A stretch of DNA of 64,000 nucleotides from Cryptomeria japonica (taxonomy: Eukaryota; Streptophyta; Pinopsida; Cupressales; Cupressaceae), in the NCBI RefSeq assembly GCF_030272615.1, contig NC_081412.1, positions 542,826,335 to 542,890,334 on the forward strand. Reading direction: 5' to 3'. Within the stretch, counting starts at the first letter, position 1, and every line of letters begins with the position of its first letter. The position numbers were made by a program, and so were the translations under genes. Under the pieces are notes generated by a model, which worked only from the letters and a program-made list of their open reading frames with translations, was not told where the DNA came from and did not search any database. This document shows positions 31,188 through 42,030 of the stretch, one piece after another.

Positions 31188-34100
31188 ATGGGAAAGAATA
31201 AGAGAGGAACAAATGAACAAAGAGAGGCAGCAAAGGAAAGACAAAGGGAGCATATGAAGAGATTATGTGAAGGTACATCATGTAATGCACCTAATGAAAG
31301 TGATAAACATTCAACAATTCAAATTGATATGTTTAATGCACCAAATCAAAATGATCAACATACACCAATTAAAATACATATGATGAATGCACCTAATGAA
31401 TACAATGAACATACACCATTTGAAAATGATTCGGTGAATGCACATGTTAATGAAATTGAAGAAGATATACCATTTGAATTTGATGTGATCAATGCACATA
31501 ATGCACCTAATGAAAACGAAGAGCATGCACCAATCTTAACACCTCTTAGAATAATTCATAGAAAACCAAAGTTCCTAATAGATATTGATGAAAATATTGT
31601 GAAGCCAATGAATGATAAAAATTCCAAAAGAACTTGTAGAAGAACGGTTAGAAGAATTTGGAATAACTATTTTGAAAACTTAAATCAAAGTGGAAGATGC
31701 CAATTAGTTGTTGAAATGATCAAAAATCTGAAATTTAGAGAGACAATGAAAATTTTGGGGTTATGAACATCCGAAAATAATAGTGAAAGAACTATTGTGA
31801 GAAATCTTTTTGATGGATACCAAGCCATCGGTTCAAAATCACACACTAAAGATGCTAATGTTACTCATCGTGTCCTCACATCAACCATAATGGGAAAGGA
31901 AATGAAAAAATCTCATTTAATAAGCAAAACAAGCAAGTCATTAAGGATAAGTAGAACCACATTACACTATGCCTTAGAGAGGTGAGGGAAAATTGAGGAT
32001 CCTAACAATAATTCTCTTTGGGCATTCTCCGGTAGACTCCCACTCAAGGACAAGGTTGTTGTTGATGCACTAAGAACGTTAATTGAGAGATTTTGGCATG
32101 ACAACACAAGGGTTTCACCCAACCAAAGAGATGTTGTTAGAAGGCGAATTGGAAATAGTAATCGTGAGCCACATCCAAAACACTATTTAGATACAACTCA
32201 AACACAATTTTATGAAAGGTTTTTTCAAAGCTTTCCTCAGATTAAAATTAGTCAAAGATTTTTTGAGATGACAAAACCATTTTATGTTAAGATTAATCAT
32301 GCACGTACTACATGTTGTTGTAGGGTCCATGTTGAATTTTCCATGCATTATGATATTTATCGCTATATCTGTTGTACTTTGCACACTAACAATGTTTTGT
32401 AGGAATGTGGTCTACAAGCACCTCCTAAGTCACCGAGAGAATTTATTTCAAGTGTACTATGTAGACGAGATGATGGGTGCATTTATTATAAGATGATGTG
32501 TTTGAGAGGTTTTTGTCCTACATGTGGTGGTTTGCAAGAGTTGTATAGATGCCTACATCTAGATAGCACACATGTAATTGGTAAGGAACTAGTTTCTATT
32601 GGAAAATATAAGTCAGTAACATATGGTGTTAAAGATGGAAAAGAATTAAAGAGGTGTGAGTTAGTGAAAAGGGATATATGCATAGCTGATTTTATGAAGA
32701 TGTTTCAAGAGAAACTAGTATATGAGTACATAGGTCACACACATAGAGCTAGATGGTTAGATGAGCAATTCAAGTTGTGTAAGGACACTTTCCCCCTCGG
32801 CACTATTGTCTCTATCATTGATTTTGCTGATAATTATACACTAAAGCCACAAAATGAAGTACAATCTATGTATTACCACTCTACACAAGTTACAATTTTT
32901 GTACACATAGCATTCATGCATGCACATGATAGCACCGAGGAGGACATAAAGGTTATAAGAGAATATCACTTCTATATCAGTGATGATCGTATACATTCCT
33001 CAGAGTTCGTGCAAGGATGCTTTACAGTCTTCTATGATAGTTTAAGGGAAAGAGATATAAGATACAACCAACACTTAATATGGTCGGACAATTGCACCGC
33101 ACAATTCAAGAATGCAAGGATGTTCTACTAGTTGACTAGGATGCATGTGACAAGTGGTGTGCAACATTTTTGGAATTTTATTGAGGTGGGGCATGGAAAG
33201 GGAGAGCATGATGGTGTGGGAGCATGTGTGAAAAGAGCTCTTACTAGAGAGGAATTGAAGTACAAAGGTGGTGCAATGTTAATAGATGCAAAAACAATTG
33301 TGCAATGGTGTAGCTCTATGATGGGACCAGGTAATGCAAATAAGTCTATGGTTTCTAGATATTTTTGGTTAATAAGTGAATCTAACATTGAAAACTATCT
33401 AGATTGTTGTACACTTACTGGATCAAGTGACATGCATTCATTTAGAAGTTCAAATGCAACATCACTAGTTATTTATACTAGACATATTGCATGCTTTTTC
33501 TCTTCATGTATGCATTTTTGTGGGATGAATGTGAATCAAAAGAATGGGTTGACCAATGGTCTTGTAGACCTTTGCAAACCCTAGATACATATCAACTTCC
33601 TAGAGCACTACAAATGAACCAGATTGAAGCATCAGTGGATTTTGACCATGTATCAGACACAGTTGAACCGGGTAACTTAGGTTGCAATGTGCTACAATTT
33701 TAAGCTCAATTTATTAGTATTAACTTATGCTTATTTTGGTATTAATTTATATCCTTCTATTAAATGCAGGTCATGTATATGCATTTATTGTGGATGAGAA
33801 CAATGAAGAAGGAACATATTACTTTTTGTGTCATTGTATTGAGGCCAAAAAGAAATTGACTTCTACAATGGTTGATGGAGAGGGTATTGAGTATCCAATA
33901 GGATCCGTTTTGTGACAGGGACATGGCTTAGAAGGTACCACGTTGTTGTGTCGAGTTGTATTGAGACCTCTTAAACTCATTTATTTAGCAGTCATTGTAT
34001 TGATTTTGGCATTATTCTTCTATAAAATGTAGGTACCCTATCAAAAATTCTAATGCCTGGTTGTTTGAGGACTTTGAGACACATAGACATATTCTTCATT

Positions 34101-34252
34101 ACTCAAACCTTCTTGTTGCAACAAATATTCATTTGATTAAATATCGTGGTAGACCTCTTAACAAGGATTTTTGGAAAGTTCGTGAATCAGACCATGAGGC
34201 AATACTCGAGACACTAAGGGTTAGAGCTGATCCAGAAGGTTCACTTGATTGA
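31188..34252 (+). pseudogene. Transposase of the DNA transposon (degenerate)
   Basis: From MGKNKRGTNEQREAAKERQR one reading frame runs to ~33510, broken by stops at 31764, 31983, 32400 (possibly the end of an intron, TTTTGTAG) and 33129. The N-terminus is basic, then has five repeats like NAPNENDEHTPI. A Cys-rich part follows (TTCCC ~32310, FCPTCGG ~32512). The core has IIDFADNYTL (~32815), WSDNCTAQFKNA (~33080) and EVGHGKGEHDGVGACVKR (~33185), the order seen in a widespread group of uncharacterised animal transposase-like proteins; the Asp residues are likely catalytic. After a frameshift near 33510, exons appear to end at ~33670 (GT), run from 33770 to ~33938, and resume at ~34033 (AG), ending LRVRADPEGSLD. 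Confidence 0.78.
33671..33769 (+). other. Predicted intron in the transposase pseudogene
   Basis: The donor is GTAACT after GTTGAACCGG and the acceptor is TTAAATGCAG before GTCATGTATATG. Splicing keeps a frame that continues VYAFIVDENNEEGTYYFLCH. A similar intron is likely at about 33939-34032 (GTACCACG ... AATGTAG). Confidence 0.55.
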
Positions 34253-34760
34253 TTTTGGGCCATCTAGAAGAATAATTCTACAATATGGTAGAATAATTTT
34301 GACAATTTTGTATATATCTTTTGCAAAATGTTGTAACTTCACTTTTTTGGATGTGCTCTACATGCATATGAGTTGTAATATGCATATGAGCTATAATGTG
34401 CATATGTAGATGCCAAATTTTGTATATAAAAATATCAATGAGTTGTAATGTGCCTATCTAGATGCTAAATTTTGTATAAAAAAACAACAATGAGTTGTAA
34501 AGTGCATATCTAGATGCTAAGTTCTATATAAAAAAACAACAACGAGATGTAATTTACATATTTAGATGCAAAATTTTGTAAATATAAACAATAATGAGCT
34601 TGATAGTTTATATAAGATGGCAAATTTTATATATGAAAGTGTCCATGGGGCTGATTTGCAAATTTTCAATATGAATATGCAATTTTTTTTCCAAGTGTTT
34701 TGGGAAAGTTTTGAGTTATTATTGAATTACTTGATTTGAAGGGCTAGTAAAAATAGTCTG
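34253..34760. repeat. AT-rich 3' region with ~60-bp tandem repeats
   Basis: Between about 34370 and 34600 a unit like GAGTTGTAATGTGCATATCT followed by AGATGCTAAATTTTGTATA occurs about four times at 60-65-bp spacing. It lies downstream of the transposase stop. Confidence 0.65.
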
Positions 34761-36290
34761 AATCCGAGATAGGATTTTGGTAGGTAGTGACAACACAACC
34801 CCATAGGTTCAAATGGATCGTCCATAAGTGCCACGGTCTCCGAGTTACGCTATGTCAAAGTTTGACCGTTTTTTCCGCTTTGAGCACTCAAGGGAAAACG
34901 TCGCTACGAGGTGGCTCATAATGATCAGACATATTGGGGAGTGAAACAAGAGAACACCTAGCATAAACCTAGCCACCCAGATGTGCTCACACTGACGGTT
35001 CATTCCCACGACAAGCAGAACGAAAGATGCACTATTGTGCCACCTCTCACTAACAGCTTTTGACGATTTTTGATGCAATAGAAAAAATCTCACCATTATA
35101 AAATGGAATCGAGTTGCTCAAAACCAAGATAGGATTTTGTAGACAACAAGAACATGACCCCATAGGTTCAAACAGATCATCCATAAGTGCCACGGTCTCC
35201 GAGTTACGCTACGTCAAAGTTTGACCATTTTTTTCGCTTTGAGTGCTCAAGGGAAAACATCGCTACGAGGTGGCTCGTAATGATCAGACACCTTGGGGAG
35301 TGAGACAAGGGAAAACCTAGCATAAAACCAGCCACCCAGATGCATTCGCACTGACAGTTCATTCCCACGACAAGCAGAATGAAAGATGCACTATTTTGCC
35401 ACCTCTCACTGACGGTTTTTGATGCGACAGAAAAAATCTCACCACAAGAAAACAAAATGGAGTTGCCCGAAATAGAGATAGGATTTTGTAGGCAGAAATA
35501 ACGTGACCCCATAGGTTAAACAGATCATCCATAAGTGCCATGGTCTCTGAGTTACGCTACGTCAAAGTTTGACCATTTTTTTTGCTTTGAGTGCTCAAGG
35601 GAAAACGTCGCTATGAGGTGGCTTGTAACAATCAGACGCCTTGGGGAGCAAGATAAGGGAACACCTAGCATAAAACCAACCACCTAGATGTGCTCACACT
35701 GATGGTTCATTTCCACGACAAGCAGAATGAAAGATGCACTATTTTGCCACCTCTCACTGACAGCTTTTGACGGTTTTTGATACAACAAAAAAATCTCACC
35801 ATAAGAAAATGGAATCGACTTGCCCAAAACCGAGATAGGATTTTGTAGGTAGTGATAAAATGACCCCATAGGTTCAAATGGATCATCCATAAGTGCCACG
35901 GTCTCTGAGTTACACTATGTCAAAGTTTGACCATTTTTTCCGCTTTGAGCGCTCAAGGGAAAACGTCGCTACGAGGTGGCTCGTAACGATCAGACGCCTT
36001 GGGGAGCGAGACAAGGGCACACCTAGCGTAAAAATGACCACCCAGATGCACTCGCGCTGACTATTTGTTCCCATGACAAGCAGAATGAAAGATGCACTAT
36101 TTTGCCACCTCTCACTGACAACTTTTGACGGTTTTTGATGCAACAGAAAAAATCTCACCATAAGAAAACGGAATTGAGTTTCCCGAATCCGAGATAGGAT
36201 TTTGTAGGAAGTGACAAAATGACCCCATAGGTTCAAATGGATCATCCATAAGTGCCACCTAGATGCTCTCACACTGGCGGTTCGTTCAAC
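34761..36290. repeat. ~357-bp tandem repeat, about four and a third copies
   Basis: The phrase GAGATAGGATTTTGTAGG or a close variant recurs at about 34766, 35126, 35475, 35832 and 36191. Each unit also contains GTTACGCTACGTCAAAGTTT, AAAACGTCGCTACGAGGTGG and GCACTATTTTGCCACCTCTC. Minus-strand frames recur in each unit only because the unit repeats; I see no domain. Confidence 0.9.
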
Positions 36291-36899
36291 TCTTCTTTTA
36301 TAGGTGATGAAATGATGAACTTCACTCCATAAGCATGAAATGATGAACTTAAGCATGAAATGTCTTAATTGGTTCTTGAAATGATGAACTTCACTCCATA
36401 AGCATGAGTTTATGAAATAATAACTTCACTCCAGTCTCTTCACGCATGAAGGACTCAAAGCAAATTCACTCAATCAAAATACAGAATATCAACATTACCG
36501 GTATCAGTACTTGGGTATACACAATATGAGAAATAGATAGTTTAAAAGTATACGTCATATGAGTTACAAGTAATGAACAAATTGGATCACATTTCAAGAC
36601 ATATACACAACTAACAATTTTGATCACATTTCAATAGCAAATAACTAAGTTTTAGGAATATCATGTTTCATATATATCAATGAACAAATTGGATCGAATA
36701 TCAAGTTTCATATATATCAAAATGAACAATAATCATGTACATATATCAAAAAATGGCATAGATGCCAAATCAATAATAGTTACAAAAATGTGGCATGTGC
36801 CATGTCTGTCAAAGTCGATATATACATATACAAATGTCAAATATATAAAAAATTGGCCCTTCAATGACCACAACTATAACTATATGTCTCTATCCATAT
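36291..36899. other. Spacer between the tandem array and gene 2
   Basis: A direct repeat GATGAACTTCACTCCATAAG occurs at about 36312 and 36382. The rest is AT-rich without coding sequence; the 106-codon plus-strand frame at 36680-37000 is antisense to the end of gene 2 and is not called. Confidence 0.5.
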
Positions 36900-39646
36900 C
36901 TATGACTGTGGCGGATCATCAAAATCGAGCCTCTTCGAAGCAGTACATGGCTGCACAAGGACAATTCAAATGTCTAATCAGATATAATTTCTCAATATAA
37001 CATCAAAATAACTAAATACTGAACTCTAAATTGTTTGAAGTTGAAATGTTGATTACCTCATCTTTGTCTTCTACAATTCGATGAGGCTGAGGATCCGTGG
37101 GATGTCCTGCAGGAGGCTGTAACTGGTAAAACAACATTAATACATGTTAATGACATATATGTCAAATAACACATAATAACTAAAAATGAATAGACTAAAA
37201 AACTAAAGCATACCGGAGCCTCAGATGGATGTGTTGTGGTCGTAGAAGGCAAAGTCATAGATGAATTAGTTACGACCATTTCCTATATCCATGGTAAGTG
37301 ATCCAAAAGGAGTTAACTAGACGGTTTCAACTCCGTTGTGCACTTAGTGAAAAGGAGTTGATCTAAGATAGACATACCTTTTTCCTTGGTCGTGTTGGAT
37401 CCCATAATATACGTGTAGGACTTCTATTGAAATGGAATGGTAGAATAACAGTAGGAAGTTTGCAAGGGGCCTGTACTAGTTTAAAGACAATCATACAAGT
37501 TAATAACCCAAAGTTGTTGACAAACTAGATTAAACAAATATTTTTAACATATGTAGAAAAAATGCACATCGAAGCCTCGTATAGTTCTCCTATAACCTTA
37601 GGAGGCCTTGTCGAATCTGATGCAGCTATTACCATTTCCTGTATGAAAAATGATAACATATGATATAGACATAAAAGGATTTAGTTATTTTGAACAAGCA
37701 AGAATGCAATCCAAAGTCAATATGAAGATATCACCTCTTCCCTCTGCTAAACCTCATCGACATCAAGTGTATTCATTAATTCCGTAAACCCCATATGTTT
37801 CTATATATAGAACAAATAAATTAAGTGCATTTATCAATATCTACATATACATGTTTAATCATAATACATTTCAACAATTGAATTTAAATTGTAGTGAATT
37901 ACCTTTTGTCGTTTGGGTGTCCGAGAGGATATCTTTTTCTGCCTCAGAGTGCTAGAGGAGGGCTTTCTCACACGAGATGTCCTCGAGGTAGGTGGGGTAA
38001 ACTAATGGAAAAAAATTAACATAAGGGAAAAGAGCATGTATTTAATATATCACTTAAGTAAAAATATATAAATCTAAATGGTACCGCATAGCTATCTTGG
38101 CCAAAGTCAATGGCTGAAAGCGTGATATCATCAAGTTGGGACATCTTAGCCACTGATAAGCCCTACAAAATATCAAGTAATGATACATATAATTAACGAA
38201 ATATATTTTGAATCCAATGTATTATTATATTTTTAACAAATTTACAAATCTTTACCTCTGGTGGCGAAACTACTCGTGACCATGGAGTCGACTGAACAGT
38301 ATGTGGTGTACTCCAACCACCTGTTTCACCCTGCAATGCATTTTATTTATATGTCACTTTAAATTGTTCTAAAAATAAAAATTCATTTCTTTTTATAAGA
38401 TTTAGTCACTTAATTGATAACATGTCATAAACGGAATTAAATGCACTTGTGTCTAATAGAGAGGGTACAACATATTGAGCAGTTCGTCGGTGAGGGCCAC
38501 ATCCTCTGCAATGGAAGCATGACATCTACTCCTGCAACATGTACACGAATGAGATGTCCCACCATCCTTGTCCACGTCAGTGTCTACACCAAAACATACA
38601 CCCTGGCAGGTGGGGCACATATGCTGAATGGGCTGGCTCATGCCAAATGATGCATGAGGTGCTGTTGATGAAGGAGGTGCCACCGAGGAAGGAGGTGCTA
38701 CTGATGAAGGAGGTGTCACTGATGAAGGAGGTGTTGTAGGTGCTAGTACATCCTCTGCTTCGACCAGCTGTGTCCCATGCTGAACAATGACATCAGTCAA
38801 TGATGCAGTATCCTGAAGAGTCTGTAATTCCATAGACTCCTTCAAGGATATAGGGATAGTGACATGAACCATGGGTTTAGGAGATGTACACCTCCTATGT
38901 TGTGGATCTACCACCCTATGGGCCCCAGGTCTATCCTGTGCAGAGCCTCTCCCTCTACCCTGAAATTGTCAGATGTCAAAGTAATTCGGCTTCTCGCTGA
39001 GGATAAACTCACAATACAACTTTCTCAAAAAATATAGAGGCACCTCCCAATTATTACAAGGTGGTTGGTCAAAGACCATATACCACCTATCCCAAAAAGC
39101 ATCTTTCAACCTAGCATGAACACACCAATGTATAGGAAACCGAGTCGTATTTAGTTCTAGGTTGTTACTGGTAACAGGATCGATGAAAAGAGCACATATG
39201 TCAGCTTTAACTATGCCCTTTTTCTTCACTTGATCATATGACAACCCATCCGCATAAAATGCTCGACATCTATCCCTCCATGAACCCCATTTTGTAACCT
39301 CCCTAGATACCTCATTTGCACTATTAGCCATTGTTTCTAGTGTTTTGGCAAGGGTTGAGTGGTGCTCAAGCTTAGAGGTCCTCAACCTATTCACCAAAAT
39401 AGAAATTTGGGCACTATTTTGTGTAAGCCGATTGATGAGATCCTCTTGTGTGGCATCTACATGATCTAATGGAGGACGTGGAGGGTTTGGGGGTGGTGGT
39501 GGTTGTTGAGGAGTAGCATTTTCAGGATTTTGAGGGTTTTCTTGTTTCTCTTGTGCAATGTTAACAGGGTTTTCTTGTGTTGCTTGTGTAGGAGGAGGTC
39601 TTTGTTGTCTATTTCATTTTTGGGGATTGCTTGAAGAATCTGACAT
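36900..39646 (-). pseudogene. Second transposon gene, multi-exon, convergent
   Basis: A minus-strand gene starts MSDSSSNPQ at 39646. A Pro/Gln-rich start is followed by LINRLTQNSAQISILVNRLR and a conserved-looking domain (~39320-38975, WGSWRDRCRAFYADGLSYDQ ... FDQPPCNNWEVPLYFLRKLY). A long second part has TPPSSV repeats and a Cys-rich segment (HMCPTCQGVCFG ... CTCCRSRCH). Small exons then follow, each a whole number of codons with GT-AG borders: 38256-38330, 38085-38162, 37903-38001, 37735-37800, 37570-37638 (donor unclear), 37378-37470, 37214-37282, 37057-37122, 36900-36950. The ordered splice sites and continuous frame are strong evidence of a real gene. In-frame stops at 39614, 38969 (unless intronic) and ~37750 break it. 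By analogy with CACTA elements it may bind subterminal repeats; this is inference. Confidence 0.72.
38639..38740 (-). repeat. Short coding repeat (PPSSV-type)
   Basis: GAAGGAGGTG-containing units of about 18-24 bases repeat at least five times, encoding Thr/Ala-Pro-Pro-Ser-Ser-Val on the minus strand within gene 2. Confidence 0.65.
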
Positions 39647-39799
39647 CAAATTAATAAAAACAAAACTTAAATCAATTAAAAAACCCTAATTTAATTAAAA
39701 TGCAAAGAAAAATAATCAAACAAATCAAATCTTACTTGTTCGATGGGGTGCCATTGTTGAAAATTGCTTTTGATGATGGGAAAATAAAAAATTGTTGCA

Positions 39800-40050
39800 A
39801 ACCCGTGCGGGTTCGATGCTCTTTTTTGCTTCTCCTTGCTACTGTTCCACGGGTTTTGGCATTGAAAATGGCCAAAACTCATATGAGTTTTGAGAAACTT
39901 TAAATTTTTTTATTTTAAAAAAATGTTCCTCAAAACCCGTACGGGTTTTGAGGAACTTTTGGTTTTTTTAATTGTTTTTTATCTAGGCTTGGTAAGGCTT
40001 GGTGTTACCAAGCCTAGCACATTTTTGAAATTTTAGAACCCGTACGGGTT
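39800..40050. repeat. Right cluster of subterminal palindromes
   Basis: AACCCGTGCGGGTT (39800-39813), CAAAACTCATATGAGTTTTG (39873-39892, perfect 20 bp), a perfect 32-bp palindrome at 39925-39956 with core AAACCCGTACGGGTTT, and AACCCGTACGGGTT (40037-40050). A separate stem-loop with AGGCTTGGTAA arms lies at 39983-40017. Core and density match the left cluster. Confidence 0.87.
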
Positions 40051-40089
40051 ATGAATTTTTTTTTTTTTTTTGGCATGTGGCCACTTTTC

Positions 40090-40115
40090 TGTTCACCATC
40101 TTGGTGCACTTACCC
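40090..40115 (-). repeat. Right terminal inverted repeat
   Basis: 26 bases ending CCATCTTGGTGCACTTACCC, the exact reverse complement of 15688-15713, followed by the target duplication ATTG at 40116-40119. Confidence 0.9.
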
Positions 40116-40275
40116 ATTGGACATGTGATGGTATAATCTTTGTGATTTCGTTGATTTGTATTGTCTTAGGTAATCTTCATATGTTATGGTGGATCTTTGT
40201 TGTTGTTAGGATAGGGTTTTGTGGTTGAACCTATTTAGTCTTTCAATATTGTTGTGTCCATTTTTACCATAACCA
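40116..40275 (+). repeat. 3' part of the split Tat-like LTR
   Basis: The sequence from the ATTG duplication to CCATAACCA completes the LTR begun at 15087. It ends in CA, three bases before a good primer-binding site, which confirms the LTR border. Confidence 0.72.
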
Positions 40276-40278
40276 TTT

Positions 40279-40296
40279 TGGCACGCCCGGTGGGAC
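40279..40296 (+). other. Primer-binding site of the first Tat-like element
   Basis: TGGCACGCCCGGTGGGAC follows the LTR after three T residues. It starts with TGG (tRNA CCA end) and resembles primer sites of plant Tat elements; I am not sure which tRNA it pairs with (Arg is possible). Confidence 0.72.
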
Positions 40297-40369
40297 TCTT
40301 GTCCATTTTGCATTTAACATCTTTGTCGTAGATTTTGTGTTTTTGAAGTTGCAAATCTGGCATTTTGAC

Positions 40370-40640
40370 ATTTTCGTGTTTGTGCATATCGGAACCACGT
40401 TTTTTTGTTTTCTTTCGTGTCTATGACTTCTGCAATCACGTCTGCGTCTTCGACAATTTTACTTTTTTGTAGATTGCAGGGTCGCATCTGCATTCCCAAA
40501 TCGTGTCTGTGCATCTTTCAATTGCGTCTGTGTTCTAGATCCGTGTCTATGTTACCGAAGCACGTCTGCAAGGGTTTAAGATGTGTTTGTGTCCTTTAAC
40601 TGCATATGCGTGAGATTCAATCATGTCTGTATTTCTGATT
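40370..40640 (+). repeat. Leader motif block 1 (CGTCTGTG type)
   Basis: Variants of CGTGTCTGTG / GCGTCTGTGT recur with spacings of 19 or 21 bases and unrelated sequence between them. The block lies in the untranslated leader of the Tat-like element. Confidence 0.75.
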
Positions 40641-41829
40641 TTGTAATTTTTGGTTTTTGTTCCAATTTTAAGGCTTTATTTTGTCATTTAGATTTCAGAT
40701 TTGGTTTATTTGGGCTAACATCTTGTGATCTAGCTAACAAATTGGTGCAAATTGTCCTTGAAGAAACACGTCTTGTTGAAGGCCCCTTTTCACAAAGCCT
40801 TTTTGATCTAAAATTTACCAAACTTGTGTGCTTGCAGGAGAGGCATAATTGCAAAACTACTAACAAATCTTTGTTGCAGAATTGTGGCAAGGGTTTTTTA
40901 TCTTTATTGTGTGCCTTGTTTTCATAGATTACCAAACACTTCAATTAGTGTATTAAAATTGAACCAGTGTATTTTGTGTCTTGAGTAATAGGCTCTTTTT
41001 GTTTAATCTCTAGTGGGCCTATCCCCCCGTGTGGTCATTAGGACTACTAGTGAGGAGAGAATGACCAAAGTGGTAGCGAGGAAAACCCACCTCTTCTGAA
41101 CTACTATAAATAACTGTATCCATGGTGAAAGCCATGGGTAACATGTGCTGATTAATTCATACCAACACTATGTCTACACATAAGCTCGTTTGATCAAATT
41201 TATTTGATTTGTTGTAGGGCATAACCCCTACCGGCTGGGAGCCTTTTGTATTTACAGAGCTGAAAGTACCGCATGTATGGACACACGAGCAGATGCCCTT
41301 ACTAGCACCTTTTTGTTTTGGAAAGCCAAAATCCTTCTAGTTGTTGGGGCAAGAGGTCGGACCTCTGGAGCGGCCCACACACATATGGTTCTTAGTAGAG
41401 ATACAAAGTTCGCCACAAAGAGTTTTCGTGGGGACTGATGCTTGGCTTCCCCAGAGAAGTGAGTGTCGAGGATGGAGCCAGTGGGGTCAAGCACCTAAGT
41501 ATCTGCTCTAAATAGCATAGCCTTAGGGGAAATCCCATGTGGGATCAACAACTATTATCCTGGCCAACCTTAAGAATTGTGCTTGCCTTCTTTTAAACAT
41601 TCAAACATTCAATGATCAAATATCAAAACATTATGTCTTTTGCATCTTCAGGTGTATGCAAAACATTTTTACATCAAACAAGACCCTTTCTTTGGAGTTA
41701 TTTTAAGTCTAAACGCTTGAAAACATTGAGTCCTCATCAACATTGTTTCCCGTTGTCACGAAAAATAGTCAAAAATTCAGATTTGGTAACAACAACTTTA
41801 TAAAATTGGAAAAATTGCCCTCAGTTTCT
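40641..41829 (+). other. Leader of the first Tat-like element
   Basis: There is no convincing gene. Frames of 60-114 codons occur on both strands and overlap in antisense. The stretch separates the two motif blocks. Confidence 0.5.
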
Positions 41830-42030
41830 GGAAATACGTATGTGCAGTGTTTAAACACGTCTGTGTCATTTAATCGCGTCTGTGTATGACAGAAATACGT
41901 CTGTGTTATCACAAGAAAAATTGCATTCACAAAATCTCAGAAATGCATCTGTGCAGTATTCAAACATGTATGTGTCCTTTAATCGCGTCTGCGAAGTATA
42001 CAGGTACGTCTGTGTTCAACATTGAGAAAT
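41830..42030 (+). repeat. Leader motif block 2 (CGTCTGTG type)
   Basis: ACACGTCTGTGTC, TCGCGTCTGTGTA, ATACGTCTGTGTT and similar words recur with 19- or 21-base spacing, as in block 1. Confidence 0.75.

Larger units (their letters stand above)
15688..40115 (+). mobile_element. Large two-gene DNA transposon of unassigned superfamily
   Basis: Perfect 26-bp inverted termini starting GGGTAAGTGCACCAAGATGG lie at 15688-15713 and 40090-40115, flanked by ATTG on both sides. The match resumes further inside as AAGTGGCCAC (left ~15728-15737, right ~40078-40087) after a length difference. Without the nested LTR retrotransposon the element is about 15.1 kb. It carries a plus-strand transposase pseudogene, a convergent multi-exon second gene, subterminal palindromes and several tandem arrays. 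TIRs, a second gene and subterminal repeats recall CACTA elements. However, the TIR does not begin CACTA, the duplication is 4 bp rather than 3, and the transposase motifs differ. Confidence 0.82.

Noticed and set aside
32400-32402. Treating the TAG in the transposase as a certain nonsense mutation
   Set aside because: TTTTGTAG before GAATG could be an intron acceptor; without transcripts the stop cannot be called for certain.
34845-36356. Series of minus-strand ORFs with similar Phe/Ser-rich products
   Set aside because: They repeat because of the 357-bp tandem unit, differ in length, and show no domain.
15688-40115. CACTA (En/Spm) transposon
   Set aside because: A second gene and subterminal repeats are shared features, but the termini start GGGTAAG instead of CACTA, the duplication is ATTG (4 bp), and the transposase motifs are different.
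15688-40115. Helitron
   Set aside because: There are true inverted termini and a target duplication, and no Rep or helicase motifs.
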